Shown piece after piece: positions 45,581 through 53,066 of a stretch of 64,000 nt of DNA. Location of the stretch: assembly GCF_000418555.1 (NCBI RefSeq), contig NZ_ATKM01000013.1, positions 124,001 through 188,000 on the forward strand, written 5' to 3'. This DNA is from Pseudomonas sp. P818. GTDB lineage: Bacteria > Pseudomonadota > Gammaproteobacteria > Pseudomonadales > Pseudomonadaceae. The translations under genes were made by a program, and so were the position numbers. Positions within the stretch are counted from its first letter, which is position 1, and each line of letters opens with the position of its first letter. The notes below the pieces were generated by a model that ran no database searches, had not been told where the DNA came from, and saw only the letters and a program-made list of their open reading frames with translations.

Positions 45581-46267
45581 ATGGCAAACAACTACTACGA
45601 AGGCACGGGCGTTCTCGTGCTCGACCGCGTTACTCCCGTCATCAAGGCACTGTTCGATGCCTTCGCGCTCGACGAAAACCATCCCGGCAATGGGCAGGCC
45701 TACATCGCCCAGATCGCCGAGACCAATGATCCACGCTGGACAGATGTGCTGGACGGTCTGGAAAACCTGGCCACACAACTCGGAATCCCCATGCCCGACG
45801 ACGAAGAGTTGTCGATTCCGCCTCTGCTTGAACGGCTGGCCGCGCACTTCGGTGCTGACCAGGACGGGGAGCTGGAGAACCTGATAGAGCACCACCACTT
45901 CGAGGACAGCGCGGACCTGGAAGCCCTGCTTCTGATCGCTACCCGCTTCGATGATGGCCATAACCTGACCGCCATACAGTTTGAGGGCTGCTGGTATTGC
46001 AGCAAGCCAAGGCTATTCGAGTTCGGCGGCAACGGCTGCTACCTGAGCCGCGAGGTCCAGGTCTTCAGAACGTCCTCGCAGGCGCTTCAACTCGGCGATC
46101 AACTGCGCAACACCATCCTGGCCGCCGACATCGAAGAGGCCTCAGCGTTGATCGCGCTGGAGGCCGCCAACCTGCTTGCCGGCATCACCGATGAGCAATT
46201 TCGCCTAAATGTGCGCCATCGCATCGCCGAACGGCTGGCTCAGACGTCAACGATCAGCGCCGACTGA
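45581..46267 (+). CDS. Conserved ICE protein of unknown function
   Basis: A 228-residue acidic protein (YEGTGVLVLDRVTPVIKALFDAFALD; LIEHHHFEDSADLEALLLIATRFDDGHNLTAIQFEGCWYCSKPRLFEFGGNGCYLSR). The CWYCSK and HHH segments could bind metal, but no family motif is recognised. Its own leader hairpins control ribosome access. The paralogous-sounding opening 'tail' proteins of PAGI-2-like ICEs are similar in style. Confidence 0.75.
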   Translation: MANNYYEGTGVLVLDRVTPVIKALFDAFALDENHPGNGQAYIAQIAETNDPRWTDVLDGLENLATQLGIPMPDDEELSIPPLLERLAAHFGADQDGELENLIEHHHFEDSADLEALLLIATRFDDGHNLTAIQFEGCWYCSKPRLFEFGGNGCYLSREVQVFRTSSQALQLGDQLRNTILAADIEEASALIALEAANLLAGITDEQFRLNVRHRIAERLAQTSTISAD

Positions 46268-46286
46268 CGCATTTTCCACTTTCAAC

Positions 46287-46347
46287 CCACCGGGTCCAAT
46301 TCCCGGTGGCGGGGATTGGCTCCATTATTCAAATCTGGAGAGTTCCC
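46287..46347 (+). promoter_or_regulatory. Leader hairpins before 46348
   Basis: CCACCGGG/CCCGGTGG (46287-46309), then GGGGA (46311-46315) and CTCC (46320-46323) can pair with TTCCC (46343-46347) and GGAG (46337-46340), the latter being the ribosome site. Pairing is broken by an internal loop. Confidence 0.5.
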
Positions 46348-47085
46348 ATGTCCCTGAAACCCAATCCCTTTCTCCGCGGATACTGGAATCTGAAAATCGT
46401 CCGCACGCTGTGCATCAGCTACGAGGATGGAAGCCCGCATGTCTGGCGAATCATCCACCCGAGCCAAAAGCACCTTTCCGACGAGGAAATGATTTCATCC
46501 TCGTGCATCGTCACCAGCGATTTCGCCGTAGTCAGGAATGGTCCCGAACCCGTGAGTGCCGAGGTACTGGCCGAATGCGATGCCGGAGAAGGTGTCAGCG
46601 GCGAAGGCGTAATCGGCGCCGTGGTCTATGCCATCCATGGCGATGACTTCGACGGCCGCCCCATCCACGTCGGCGACGCCTATTCGGCAGAGGCAGCGCG
46701 GGAGGTCGTACAGCGCCTGAGTTTCGAGACCGGCTATTACAGCCGGTGCTGGGAAATCAGCAGCGCGCACATAAGCGAGGAAACCAGCCAATACCTCGCC
46801 AACCTGGCAGACCTCGCCACGCCGGAGGCCTTCCTGTTCATCGCGTTCCGGGTTCCGTACAGCCCGGCGATCGGCATCAAGCTGATCTCCACCCCCTGGA
46901 CGGACAAGAACCTGGACCACGCCGAGGGCATCAGTGCGGAGCAGCTTCGCCAGGAGCACCGAAGCAAGGGTATGCCGGATGACCTGGCGAACGTCATTGA
47001 ACTGGCTGGCCAGGCCGATGTGCGCATCCTGATTCTCGACGCCGACGCACCCGTGCTGTTGGGCCTGCCGTTGGCCGAATCCTAG
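46348..47085 (+). CDS. Conserved ICE protein of unknown function
   Basis: A 245-residue protein starting at MSLKPNPFLRGYWN, with GGAG 8 bases upstream. Segments of note: SSCIVTSDFAVVRNG, DDFDGRPIHVGDAYSAEAAREVVQRLSFETGYYSRCWEIS (residues about 95-145), and FLFIAFRVPYSPAIGIKLISTPW. No signal peptide or clear catalytic motif. Unknown function. Confidence 0.74.
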   Translation: MSLKPNPFLRGYWNLKIVRTLCISYEDGSPHVWRIIHPSQKHLSDEEMISSSCIVTSDFAVVRNGPEPVSAEVLAECDAGEGVSGEGVIGAVVYAIHGDDFDGRPIHVGDAYSAEAAREVVQRLSFETGYYSRCWEISSAHISEETSQYLANLADLATPEAFLFIAFRVPYSPAIGIKLISTPWTDKNLDHAEGISAEQLRQEHRSKGMPDDLANVIELAGQADVRILILDADAPVLLGLPLAES

Positions 47086-47182
47086 CAGCCGCTCGACGCA
47101 ACATCCTTCCTCTTTGTTCTCCCCCATACCGGCCCGTCTCCCTCCCGGAACCGGGCTGATCCATTTTCATAGGAGCAACCTC

Positions 47183-47461
47183 ATGTTCCCCGACCTCATC
47201 TCGCGCACGCCAGACTTCGAGCACCAGCTCGGCGCCTGCGTCAATGCCATGGGCCAGGACGACGCCATCGGCCAGATCCTGGTATTCGAGCGCATGAGCG
47301 GCACGCTGCACATGCGCCATATCGCCAGCGCCGACCTGGTGGACACCGACATTGACGACTACGAAATGGTCGTCTTCGACGGTGGCAACACCAGCGGCGA
47401 TACATGGAAGCATGTCTTCTTCCCACGTCAGCGCGAGCACTACTTCGTGTACGAAGCCTGA
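47183..47461 (+). CDS. Small conserved ICE protein
   Basis: A 92-residue acidic protein (MFPDLISRTPDFEHQLG ... ISGDTWKHVFFPRQREHYFVYEA-like end). Start at 47183 behind AGGAG is preferred to the 47114 frame opening. No motif recognised. Followed by a terminator. Confidence 0.7.
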   Translation: MFPDLISRTPDFEHQLGACVNAMGQDDAIGQILVFERMSGTLHMRHIASADLVDTDIDDYEMVVFDGGNTSGDTWKHVFFPRQREHYFVYEA

Positions 47462-47468
47462 CCCAACC

Positions 47469-47493
47469 AAGCCCCTTTCGAGGGGCTTTTTCT
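47469..47493 (+). terminator. Rho-independent terminator
   Basis: AAGCCCCT-TTCG-AGGGGCTT then TTTCTT; a stable TTCG tetraloop. Confidence 0.92.
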
Positions 47494-47580
47494 TGTCCGC
47501 AGCGCAGGAAAGCGGGTGCGACGCTGTGCGATTTCTTGCGGGCAGGCCGCCCATTCCAGAGCCATCCTTGCTCCATGTTC

Positions 47581-47749
47581 GTCGGCGTTGCCGACACATG
47601 CCCTGGCAGCCGAGACCTTCAAGGCTGCAAGTGCGGGAAACCGTGCTGGTCGTTTCTTCCTATGGACGTACCCCGTCCGTTCACGCCACCCACAAGGGAC
47701 CTCTCCCTTGCGGGCGGGGAATCCCTTGTTCTTCCTCAAGGAGATTCCC
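47581..47749 (+). ncRNA. Structured leader RNA, variant R3, with Shine-Dalgarno hairpin
   Basis: Shares the first half of R1/R2/R4: P1 GTCGGC/GCCGAC (47581-47595), ACATGCC, P2 GCAGCC/GGCTGC (47606-47628), P3 GTGCGG-GAAA-CCGTGC (47631-47646). Then CAAGGGA/TCCCTTG (47693-47710). No GCATC/GATGC pair found. Finally 47717-47728 pairs with 47737-47749 (12 bp, one bulged A), fully enclosing the AGGAG next to the ATG at 47750. Confidence 0.65.
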
Positions 47750-48562
47750 ATGGACCGTTCCCTCATCAAATCCATGATGCCTTCGCTTGTCGCGGGCCAT
47801 ATGCCTCGCAACGTGCGTTCGTTCAAATACCGCGTATTCGATGATCAGCCGCAGTCCTCGACGTTGGGCTTCGCCATCGACCCTCAGCCCTTCAACGGCA
47901 AGGTGGTCTCCGCGACCGACGATGCCATCGTCGTCAAGCTCAAGCCTTCCGAGTTCGCCGTGCTCGATCCCAACCTGGTGACCACCGTTCCCAGCGAGGG
48001 CGCCAAGGTCCATGTCCAACCCTACGCCCGGCGACGTTTCGACGGGCTGCGCGCGGACACCCCGGAAGTCGTCACCGAGAAGACTTCGGATGGCACGCCT
48101 TACACCATCACGAGGCATATCCTTGGCAAAGCACCCGCCAAGCTGCCAATTCCCGAGCCGCAGTGCATGGAGCTGGGCCAACTCATCGAGCAGTTGGAGG
48201 AGATGCCCGCGCCCGACGGGTTCCGGTGCATCACCCACATGCTGGTCGATGCAGGTGCCCGCGACTTCGCCTGGGTCGATCCCAAGCCCTCCAAGATCAT
48301 CGAGACCCCGCCGGCGATCAGCTTCACGGTCTCAACCACCAAGTTCGAGGGTCAGGTGACGATCCTCTACGACCGTGGCGGCGACACCTACGTGGTGGAG
48401 CTGCACCGCGACGGTGAGTTGATCGATAGGCACGACGAGGTGTATTTCGACATGCTCGGTGAAGTGCTGGAGCGGCTCATCGACGACGGGCGCTGGCGCC
48501 TGATCGGCGTGAGCGTGATCGACGCCAAAGCCTCTCGTCAACGTCAGGCGGTTCCAGCCTGA
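47750..48562 (+). CDS. Conserved ICE protein of unknown function
   Basis: A 270-residue protein beginning MDRSLIKSMMPSLVAGHMPRNVRSFKYRVFD. Contains FNGKVVSATDDAIVVKLKPSEFAVLDPNLVTTVPSEGAKVHVQPYARRRFDGLR, a beta-rich region that could bind nucleic acid, and a C-terminal alpha/beta half ending VIDAKASRQRQAVPA. The ATG is locked in a 12-bp leader hairpin, suggesting tight translational control. No family known to me. Confidence 0.75.
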   Translation: MDRSLIKSMMPSLVAGHMPRNVRSFKYRVFDDQPQSSTLGFAIDPQPFNGKVVSATDDAIVVKLKPSEFAVLDPNLVTTVPSEGAKVHVQPYARRRFDGLRADTPEVVTEKTSDGTPYTITRHILGKAPAKLPIPEPQCMELGQLIEQLEEMPAPDGFRCITHMLVDAGARDFAWVDPKPSKIIETPPAISFTVSTTKFEGQVTILYDRGGDTYVVELHRDGELIDRHDEVYFDMLGEVLERLIDDGRWRLIGVSVIDAKASRQRQAVPA

Positions 48563-48626
48563 CGCGCCAGACAGGAAGCCTAGCGGCACGACTGATCAGT
48601 CCACAGCCTACCGGCGACTGCCCCAC

Positions 48627-48660
48627 AAGCCTTCCATCCGTTTCGGTGGAGGGCTTTTTT
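48627..48660 (+). terminator. Rho-independent terminator
   Basis: AAGCC-TCC / GGA-GGCTT imperfect stem with TTTCG loop region and T6. Confidence 0.85.
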
Positions 48661-48686
48661 CTTCATCCATACAGGAGATTTCAACC

Positions 48687-49040
48687 ATGTCACTGCGATT
48701 CAGAGGCTCCGACCTGCGCCCCGTGCTTGCCGAGGCCATCGCCAACCAATGCCGCGTCGCCCTGGCCAAGGACCAGGGCGTGTACTTCCTCGCCGAGCGC
48801 GGAGAGCGCCGCCCCGATGGCCGCGTGAAGCTGCTGGCCTATGCCGTCGGCTGCAACCCGGATACCGACCCGTTCGATGACTGGTGGGAACTGGCACGCG
48901 CCGAGCTTGGCGGCGACGATTTCGGCGAGTTCTTCGACCCGAAAGACAGCGTTTTCACTCGCATTCTGCAAAGCTCAGATGATCTGGAGCTGTCCGCCAC
49001 CGCTACGTATCTGTCACTGGCGGCGGTGGAATCGGCGTAG
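48687..49040 (+). CDS. DUF3085 domain protein
   Basis: A 117-residue protein matching DUF3085, common in ICEclc/PAGI-2-like elements (SLRFRGSDLRPVLAEAIANQCRVALAKDQGVYFLAERGE ... DDWWELARAELGGDDFGEFFD). GGAG 11 bases before the ATG, terminators on both sides. Function unknown. Confidence 0.82.
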   Translation: MSLRFRGSDLRPVLAEAIANQCRVALAKDQGVYFLAERGERRPDGRVKLLAYAVGCNPDTDPFDDWWELARAELGGDDFGEFFDPKDSVFTRILQSSDDLELSATATYLSLAAVESA

Positions 49041-49065
49041 TCCAAAAATGTCCGCATACCCCTTG

Positions 49066-49092
49066 AAGCCCCCATTTCGGGGGCTTTCTTTT
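49066..49092 (+). terminator. Rho-independent terminator
   Basis: AAGCCCCC / GGGGGCTT stem, 5-base loop, TTCTTTT tail. Confidence 0.9.
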
Positions 49093-49188
49093 GGGCGGAA
49101 CTGGGCAGCCTGGAAAAAATGGGAAGCGCCCGGATGCCGATTGATTGCTGTCGCGCGCGCGAGGCCCGGCCATGCTGACCCCATGCCT

Positions 49189-49408
49189 GCTGACGTTGTC
49201 AGCGACATGCCAGGCAACCATCGGTCTTCGAGGTTGCGTCGCAGTTCCCACTGCGTGACCGAGCCAGCTCGCACCGCATCCATCCGCGAGCGGCCACCAG
49301 TCTCTGGTGGCGGATGCTTTCGCCTTATCGACCCACCGCGGGGTTACGCACCTTTCCCCGCATGCGTGGGGCTGGTGTGTCTCCGCTTCTTCCCTATGGA
49401 GATTCACC
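49189..49408 (+). ncRNA. Structured leader RNA, copy R4, with Shine-Dalgarno hairpin
   Basis: P1 GCTGAC/GTCAGC (49189-49203), ACATGCC, P2 GCAACC/GGTTGC (49214-49237; both strands changed relative to R1/R2), P3 CGCAGT/ACTGCG (49240-49255), P4 GCTCGC/GCGAGC (49267-49291) with GCATC in the loop (49276-49280), P5 CCACCAG/CTGGTGG (49294-49310), GATGC (49313-49317). Further on, GGTG..TCTCC (49374-49384) pairs with GGAGA..CACC (49398-49408), closing the ribosome site beside the ATG. Confidence 0.7.
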
Positions 49409-50326
49409 ATGAACACCACGTCCAACGAGAAATCGTATTTCGACCTCCACACCTCGGGCATCGGCTACATCCAGCGTGTCCGTGAAGTGCCTGTCCGGGG
49501 CGGCCGCCGTGCGCAGCCTTTCCTGGCATGCACCGTTGCCGCGCTGGTCGGCCCCGCCAGGGACCCCAGCTACCGCTACTTCGACGTCAAGGTCTCGGGT
49601 GCCGAGGCCAAGAACCTCGTCCAGCGCTACATCGGCGTTGACGATCCCAAGCAGCGCCCGCTGGTGCGCTTCCGCCTCGGCGACCTGTGGGGCGATGCGT
49701 ACATCCGCGACAAGGGCGAGCGCAAGGGTGAAGCCGCCGCGTCCCTCAAGGCGCGACTGCTCAAGGCCGAGCCGCTTGACCGGGCCGAACTGGCTTCCAT
49801 CAAGCAGCACGAGCTGATCACCCGCGGCATCGGCTACCTCAGCCGTCCGAAGGACGTCACCCCCAAGGATGGCGATCCGTTCCTGTCGTGCTGCGTCGCG
49901 GCTCTGGCCGGGCCTGTCGGTGAACCGGACTATCGGTACTTCGACACCATCGTCGCCACCCCTGAAGCCGAGCACCTGGTTCGCCGGTGCGTGCAGGCCA
50001 TCGAAGGGGACCGCAAGGTGCTGATCGCCTTCAAGTTGAACGACATGAAGATCGATCCGTACATCCGCACCAAGGGTGAGCGCGCCGGGGAGCCGGGAGC
50101 GAGCCTGGAATCGACGCTGATCCACATCGGTCTGATCAAGATCGACGGCACCCAGGTCTATCCGACGAGCCAGGCGCAAGCCGAGGCGCCGCAGGCCGAG
50201 GACGCACCCGCGCCCGAAGCCGAGGATGCCGCCGACACCGCTGCCGACCAGCCTATCGAGTCCGCCGAGCGCGAGCCCGCAGGTGAAGTCGAAGAGCAGG
50301 AGCCGGCATTGGCTGCTTCGTTCTGA
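49409..50326 (+). CDS. DUF3577 (STY4534-type) protein with two tandem domains
   Basis: A 305-residue protein with two copies of the DUF3577 domain: residues about 10-110 (SGIGYIQRVREVPVRGGRRAQPF ... YRYFDVKVSGAEAKNLVQRY) and about 130-235 (RGIGYLSRPKDVTPKDGDPF ... YRYFDTIVATPEAEHLVRRC), then an acidic Glu/Ala-rich tail. Most members I recall have one copy. These proteins are standard in PAGI-2/SPI-7-type islands; function unknown. Confidence 0.83.
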   Translation: MNTTSNEKSYFDLHTSGIGYIQRVREVPVRGGRRAQPFLACTVAALVGPARDPSYRYFDVKVSGAEAKNLVQRYIGVDDPKQRPLVRFRLGDLWGDAYIRDKGERKGEAAASLKARLLKAEPLDRAELASIKQHELITRGIGYLSRPKDVTPKDGDPFLSCCVAALAGPVGEPDYRYFDTIVATPEAEHLVRRCVQAIEGDRKVLIAFKLNDMKIDPYIRTKGERAGEPGASLESTLIHIGLIKIDGTQVYPTSQAQAEAPQAEDAPAPEAEDAADTAADQPIESAEREPAGEVEEQEPALAASF

Positions 50327-50334
50327 TCCGGCAT

Positions 50335-50360
50335 GGCCCCTCACGGGGCCTTGCCTTTTT
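50335..50360 (+). promoter_or_regulatory. Terminator-like hairpin 24 bases before the next start
   Basis: GGCCCC-TCAC-GGGGCC followed by TTGCCTTTTT, then the AAGGAG of the gene at 50384. There is no room for a promoter between it and the gene, so it could terminate or attenuate. Confidence 0.6.
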
Positions 50361-50383
50361 CCTATTCCTCAAGGAGAAGCATC

Positions 50384-51073
50384 ATGGCAGTCACATCGGC
50401 ACCCGAGAAATCGGCCACGCCCATCATCGTCCCGGGCCAGCTCGCGCTGCGCACCATTCACGGCCGCAACGGAAAGTTCAACGTTGGCAAGCTCGAATGC
50501 CAACTCGGCAAGTTCACGATTAAAGACGCGGAGTTGGAGCAATACCCCGAGGGCAAGTACCAAGGGGAATTCGTTCTTCGCTACATCTTCCTCAAAGGCT
50601 ATCCGATCAGCGACGGCAGCATGCGTTTCGAGATGCGCGCCAACCTGGACGGTATGACACTTTTCGGCATCGACAAGCTGAGCAAGGCCGAAGCACATAG
50701 CTTTGCTCCGCAGGAAGTCGATCCGCTCGATGAAGAGCAAGGGACACAGCCTGCGACAACGCCGGCCAAGCCCGCCAAGGCATCCAGGTCCGCCAAACCT
50801 GCACCCGTGCAGACGTCCGCGGACCCGCTGGTCGATACCACGCCCTTCGGCGTGGACGCGCCGCCTGCTGCGGCTGCTGCCCCCGGCAGCACCGAGGATG
50901 GCGACGCCGCGCTGTTCGGCCTGTTGTGGCCGCTGGGCGAGTCTGTGAAGCTGGATTCGACCATCGACCGCCGCACCCTGCGCGCGCAGATCGCCCGCCT
51001 GGGCGAACTGGGCTACGCGCTGGACTTCAAGACGCAGGAGTGGAGCCGCCAGGCCGAACTGCAACCTGCGTGA
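50384..51073 (+). CDS. DUF3275 domain protein
   Basis: A 229-residue DUF3275 protein: N-terminal domain (IIVPGQLALRTIHGRNGKFNVGKLECQLGKFTIKDAELEQYPEGKYQGEFVLRYIFL) of about 110 residues, Ala/Pro-rich linker, and a C-terminal helical domain (ALFGLLWPLGESVKLDSTIDRRTLRAQIARLGELGYALDF). Part of the PAGI-2-like gene set; possible SSB-like or DNA-handling role is a guess. Confidence 0.83.
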   Translation: MAVTSAPEKSATPIIVPGQLALRTIHGRNGKFNVGKLECQLGKFTIKDAELEQYPEGKYQGEFVLRYIFLKGYPISDGSMRFEMRANLDGMTLFGIDKLSKAEAHSFAPQEVDPLDEEQGTQPATTPAKPAKASRSAKPAPVQTSADPLVDTTPFGVDAPPAAAAAPGSTEDGDAALFGLLWPLGESVKLDSTIDRRTLRAQIARLGELGYALDFKTQEWSRQAELQPA

Positions 51074-51167
51074 TTGCAGACACCGCATCCGCGGTGTTCT
51101 TCATCCACCCGCCGGGGTTCCTTCCCCATGCGGGGGTGGCCTCGGCTTTCTTCTGGAGGTCTCCATC

Positions 51168-51491
51168 ATGTCCATCATCACTTGCGATACACCCCGTTCC
51201 GCGCTGGACGAAACCGCGTGGCGCGCCGTTTGCAAGACGGCCGCCGAGCATGCCCAACGTGGTTGCGGCCTGTCCTGGGATCACTGGGTCACGCTTTTCA
51301 GCTCGGAGATCGACGCGCAAGCCAGTCGATTGCCGGAAAGCCAGCGCGTTCATGCGCTGGAAATCGCGACCCAGGAATGGGACTACGCAACACCCGCCGA
51401 ACGGCAGGAAACCCAGGACTGGCTCGCTGAAAACGGCTGCTGTTCGCATGGGATCACGCTGGGTTGCTGCCCGGCCGGTTGCGGTTCCTAG
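51168..51491 (+). CDS. Small ICE protein with cysteine-rich tail
   Basis: A 107-residue protein with two parts: a helical body (residues 1-85, LDETAWRAVCKTAAEHAQRGCGLSWDHWVTLF) and a tail with cysteine pairs GCCSHGITLGCCPAGCGS (six cysteines in 18 residues). The tail could bind zinc or an iron-sulfur cluster. GGCCTC (51138-51143) can pair over the ribosome site (51156-51161). Unknown function. Confidence 0.7.
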   Translation: MSIITCDTPRSALDETAWRAVCKTAAEHAQRGCGLSWDHWVTLFSSEIDAQASRLPESQRVHALEIATQEWDYATPAERQETQDWLAENGCCSHGITLGCCPAGCGS

Positions 51492-51557
51492 CCCGCACTG
51501 CATTCCATCGCCGCACACGCGGCATTCCATCACCCGCTGGGGGTTCTTCCCCACGGG

Positions 51558-51593
51558 GAGGCCTCTGGCTCTACATTCTTCAGGAGGCCTCTC
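51558..51593 (+). promoter_or_regulatory. Shine-Dalgarno-sequestering repeat before 51594
   Basis: The palindromic octamer GAGGCCTC occurs at 51558-51565 and again at 51584-51591, the second containing the ribosome site just before the ATG. The two copies are mutually complementary, giving an 8-bp hairpin with an 18-base loop. Confidence 0.58.
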
Positions 51594-52001
51594 ATGGGCT
51601 GGTATTTCTCTCCCCAATCGCGGTCTGAACTGATCGCGGAACTGATCGCACCGCAGGAGACCGAGCGCGCCAGCGTGAAGGTCATCGCCCACACGCTGCG
51701 CGGCAACGTCCTCTGGTCCGTCGCGGAAGTGACGGCCAGGGCCGAAGGCGTGCATCGTGATCTCGCACCGGGCCAGTCCCTGCGCTACATCCGCTGCGAT
51801 CTTCTGGAGCGCAGCGGCAGCCAATGGGGCTACAAGCCCTTGGACGAGTCCATGCACCCGTACTACTACTCGTGCCCGTTGAGCTACCTCGACATGACGC
51901 CGGAGCAGTCCGCCGACTGGCGTGCAGGCGTTCGCGCCTACCACGCGCGGCGGCGCACCCCCACGGCATCCACGGCACCCGCCGCGGCGCTGTTGGCCTG
52001 A
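51594..52001 (+). CDS. Conserved ICE protein of unknown function
   Basis: A 135-residue protein beginning MGWYFSPQSRSELIAELIAPQETERASVKVIAHTLRGNVLWSVAEV, a short alpha/beta domain, with an aromatic patch (DESMHPYYYSCPLSYLDM) and a loose Ala/Thr tail. Found next to DUF3577/DUF3275 genes in related islands. No motif. Confidence 0.72.
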   Translation: MGWYFSPQSRSELIAELIAPQETERASVKVIAHTLRGNVLWSVAEVTARAEGVHRDLAPGQSLRYIRCDLLERSGSQWGYKPLDESMHPYYYSCPLSYLDMTPEQSADWRAGVRAYHARRRTPTASTAPAAALLA

Positions 52002-52017
52002 GTCAGGAGGAACCGAC

Positions 52018-52278
52018 ATGGACCCGATCCTGGCTGCGCTCCCCGCCTCACTGTTGAAACTCGTTGAAGGCAGTTTGTCCAACGACGAAGTGTCTTCCGA
52101 CGAGGAAATGCAGGAGTACTTCATCAGCAACGGCCTTACCGAGGAACAGGCGCGGCAGGCGCTGACCTACCGCGACCAGTACCTCAACAACATCTACCTG
52201 GACGGCTTCACGCCGATCACCGCGGTGGACGAGGCGCTTCACTTCAACCCGCACACCCGGCAGTTCGAGCCGGACTGA
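52018..52278 (+). CDS. Small acidic ICE protein
   Basis: An 86-residue acidic helical protein (LLKLVEGSLSNDEVSSDEEMQEYFISNGLTEEQARQALTYRDQYLNNIYL). AGGAGG 8 bases before the ATG, 16 bases after the previous stop, so cotranscribed. The low pI would suit a nucleic-acid mimic or partner protein, but this is speculation. Confidence 0.72.
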   Translation: MDPILAALPASLLKLVEGSLSNDEVSSDEEMQEYFISNGLTEEQARQALTYRDQYLNNIYLDGFTPITAVDEALHFNPHTRQFEPD

Positions 52279-52354
52279 GCGATTTTCTTCCACCCCCTGG
52301 GGCAGTACTTGCCCCGGCGGGCGGTGCTGTTCCCGTTCATCCGAGGACACCACC

Positions 52355-53002
52355 ATGCCCGCAAACACTTCTTCCACGCTGTACCGCATCGACGAATGCC
52401 CGGACGTGATGGCCGACGCCTGCGTCGGCGATGACCAGGGCAACCTGATCTTCCTGTCCATCTGGGCGCGCGACACCGCCGTCCAGCAGTTCCTCGCTCG
52501 CCTGACCCTCGGGCGCGACGAGCAAGGACTGGACCAGTTCCACGTCATCACCGACCAGGGCGGCAGCGTCCCGGTGTTCGTCGGCAACGTCGATCGCCTG
52601 GAAAAGCGCATGACCCGCGCCTACCGGCGAACGCTGTTCGGTTCGCTGTCCAACGTGTGGCTGTTCGACCGGCGTTGCGTGAAGCCCGACAAGGCCAACG
52701 CCAGCGCGCTGGCATTGCTGCCACGCGACAGCTCCCACCGGCTTGACCGCCTGTGGATGCTGGTGCGGGACACCTGCCCGTTGCCGCTGCTCGACCACTG
52801 GCGCGAGACCGTGCTGGAACTGCTGCAAACCCGCGAGATGCTGGCCCGCCTTCCGTTCGCCCTCGGGCCGTTGGAAGGCCATCGGCTCGCCATCGACGTG
52901 CCGGCGCTGACCCTGGCGCTGGGTTCCCTGATCCGAAGTGACGTACTCACCGCCTATCCGTATCCGGCCAAGATTTGGACGCCGGAAGCGGTAGCGGCTT
53001 GA
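52355..53002 (+). CDS. Conserved ICE protein of unknown function
   Basis: A 215-residue protein (NTSSTLYRIDECPDVMADACVGDDQGNLIFLSIWARDTAVQQFLARLTLG). Mixed alpha/beta, with many Arg in the centre (RLEKRMTRAYRRTLFGSLSNVWLFDRRC). No signal peptide. Precedes the DUF6094-type methylase. Not recognised. Confidence 0.72.
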   Translation: MPANTSSTLYRIDECPDVMADACVGDDQGNLIFLSIWARDTAVQQFLARLTLGRDEQGLDQFHVITDQGGSVPVFVGNVDRLEKRMTRAYRRTLFGSLSNVWLFDRRCVKPDKANASALALLPRDSSHRLDRLWMLVRDTCPLPLLDHWRETVLELLQTREMLARLPFALGPLEGHRLAIDVPALTLALGSLIRSDVLTAYPYPAKIWTPEAVAA

Positions 53003-53066
53003 CCCACCTGCGGAGGCACGCCTTGGCGTGCTTCCGCCATTCCTCCCCGCCAACCAGGAGACTTCC

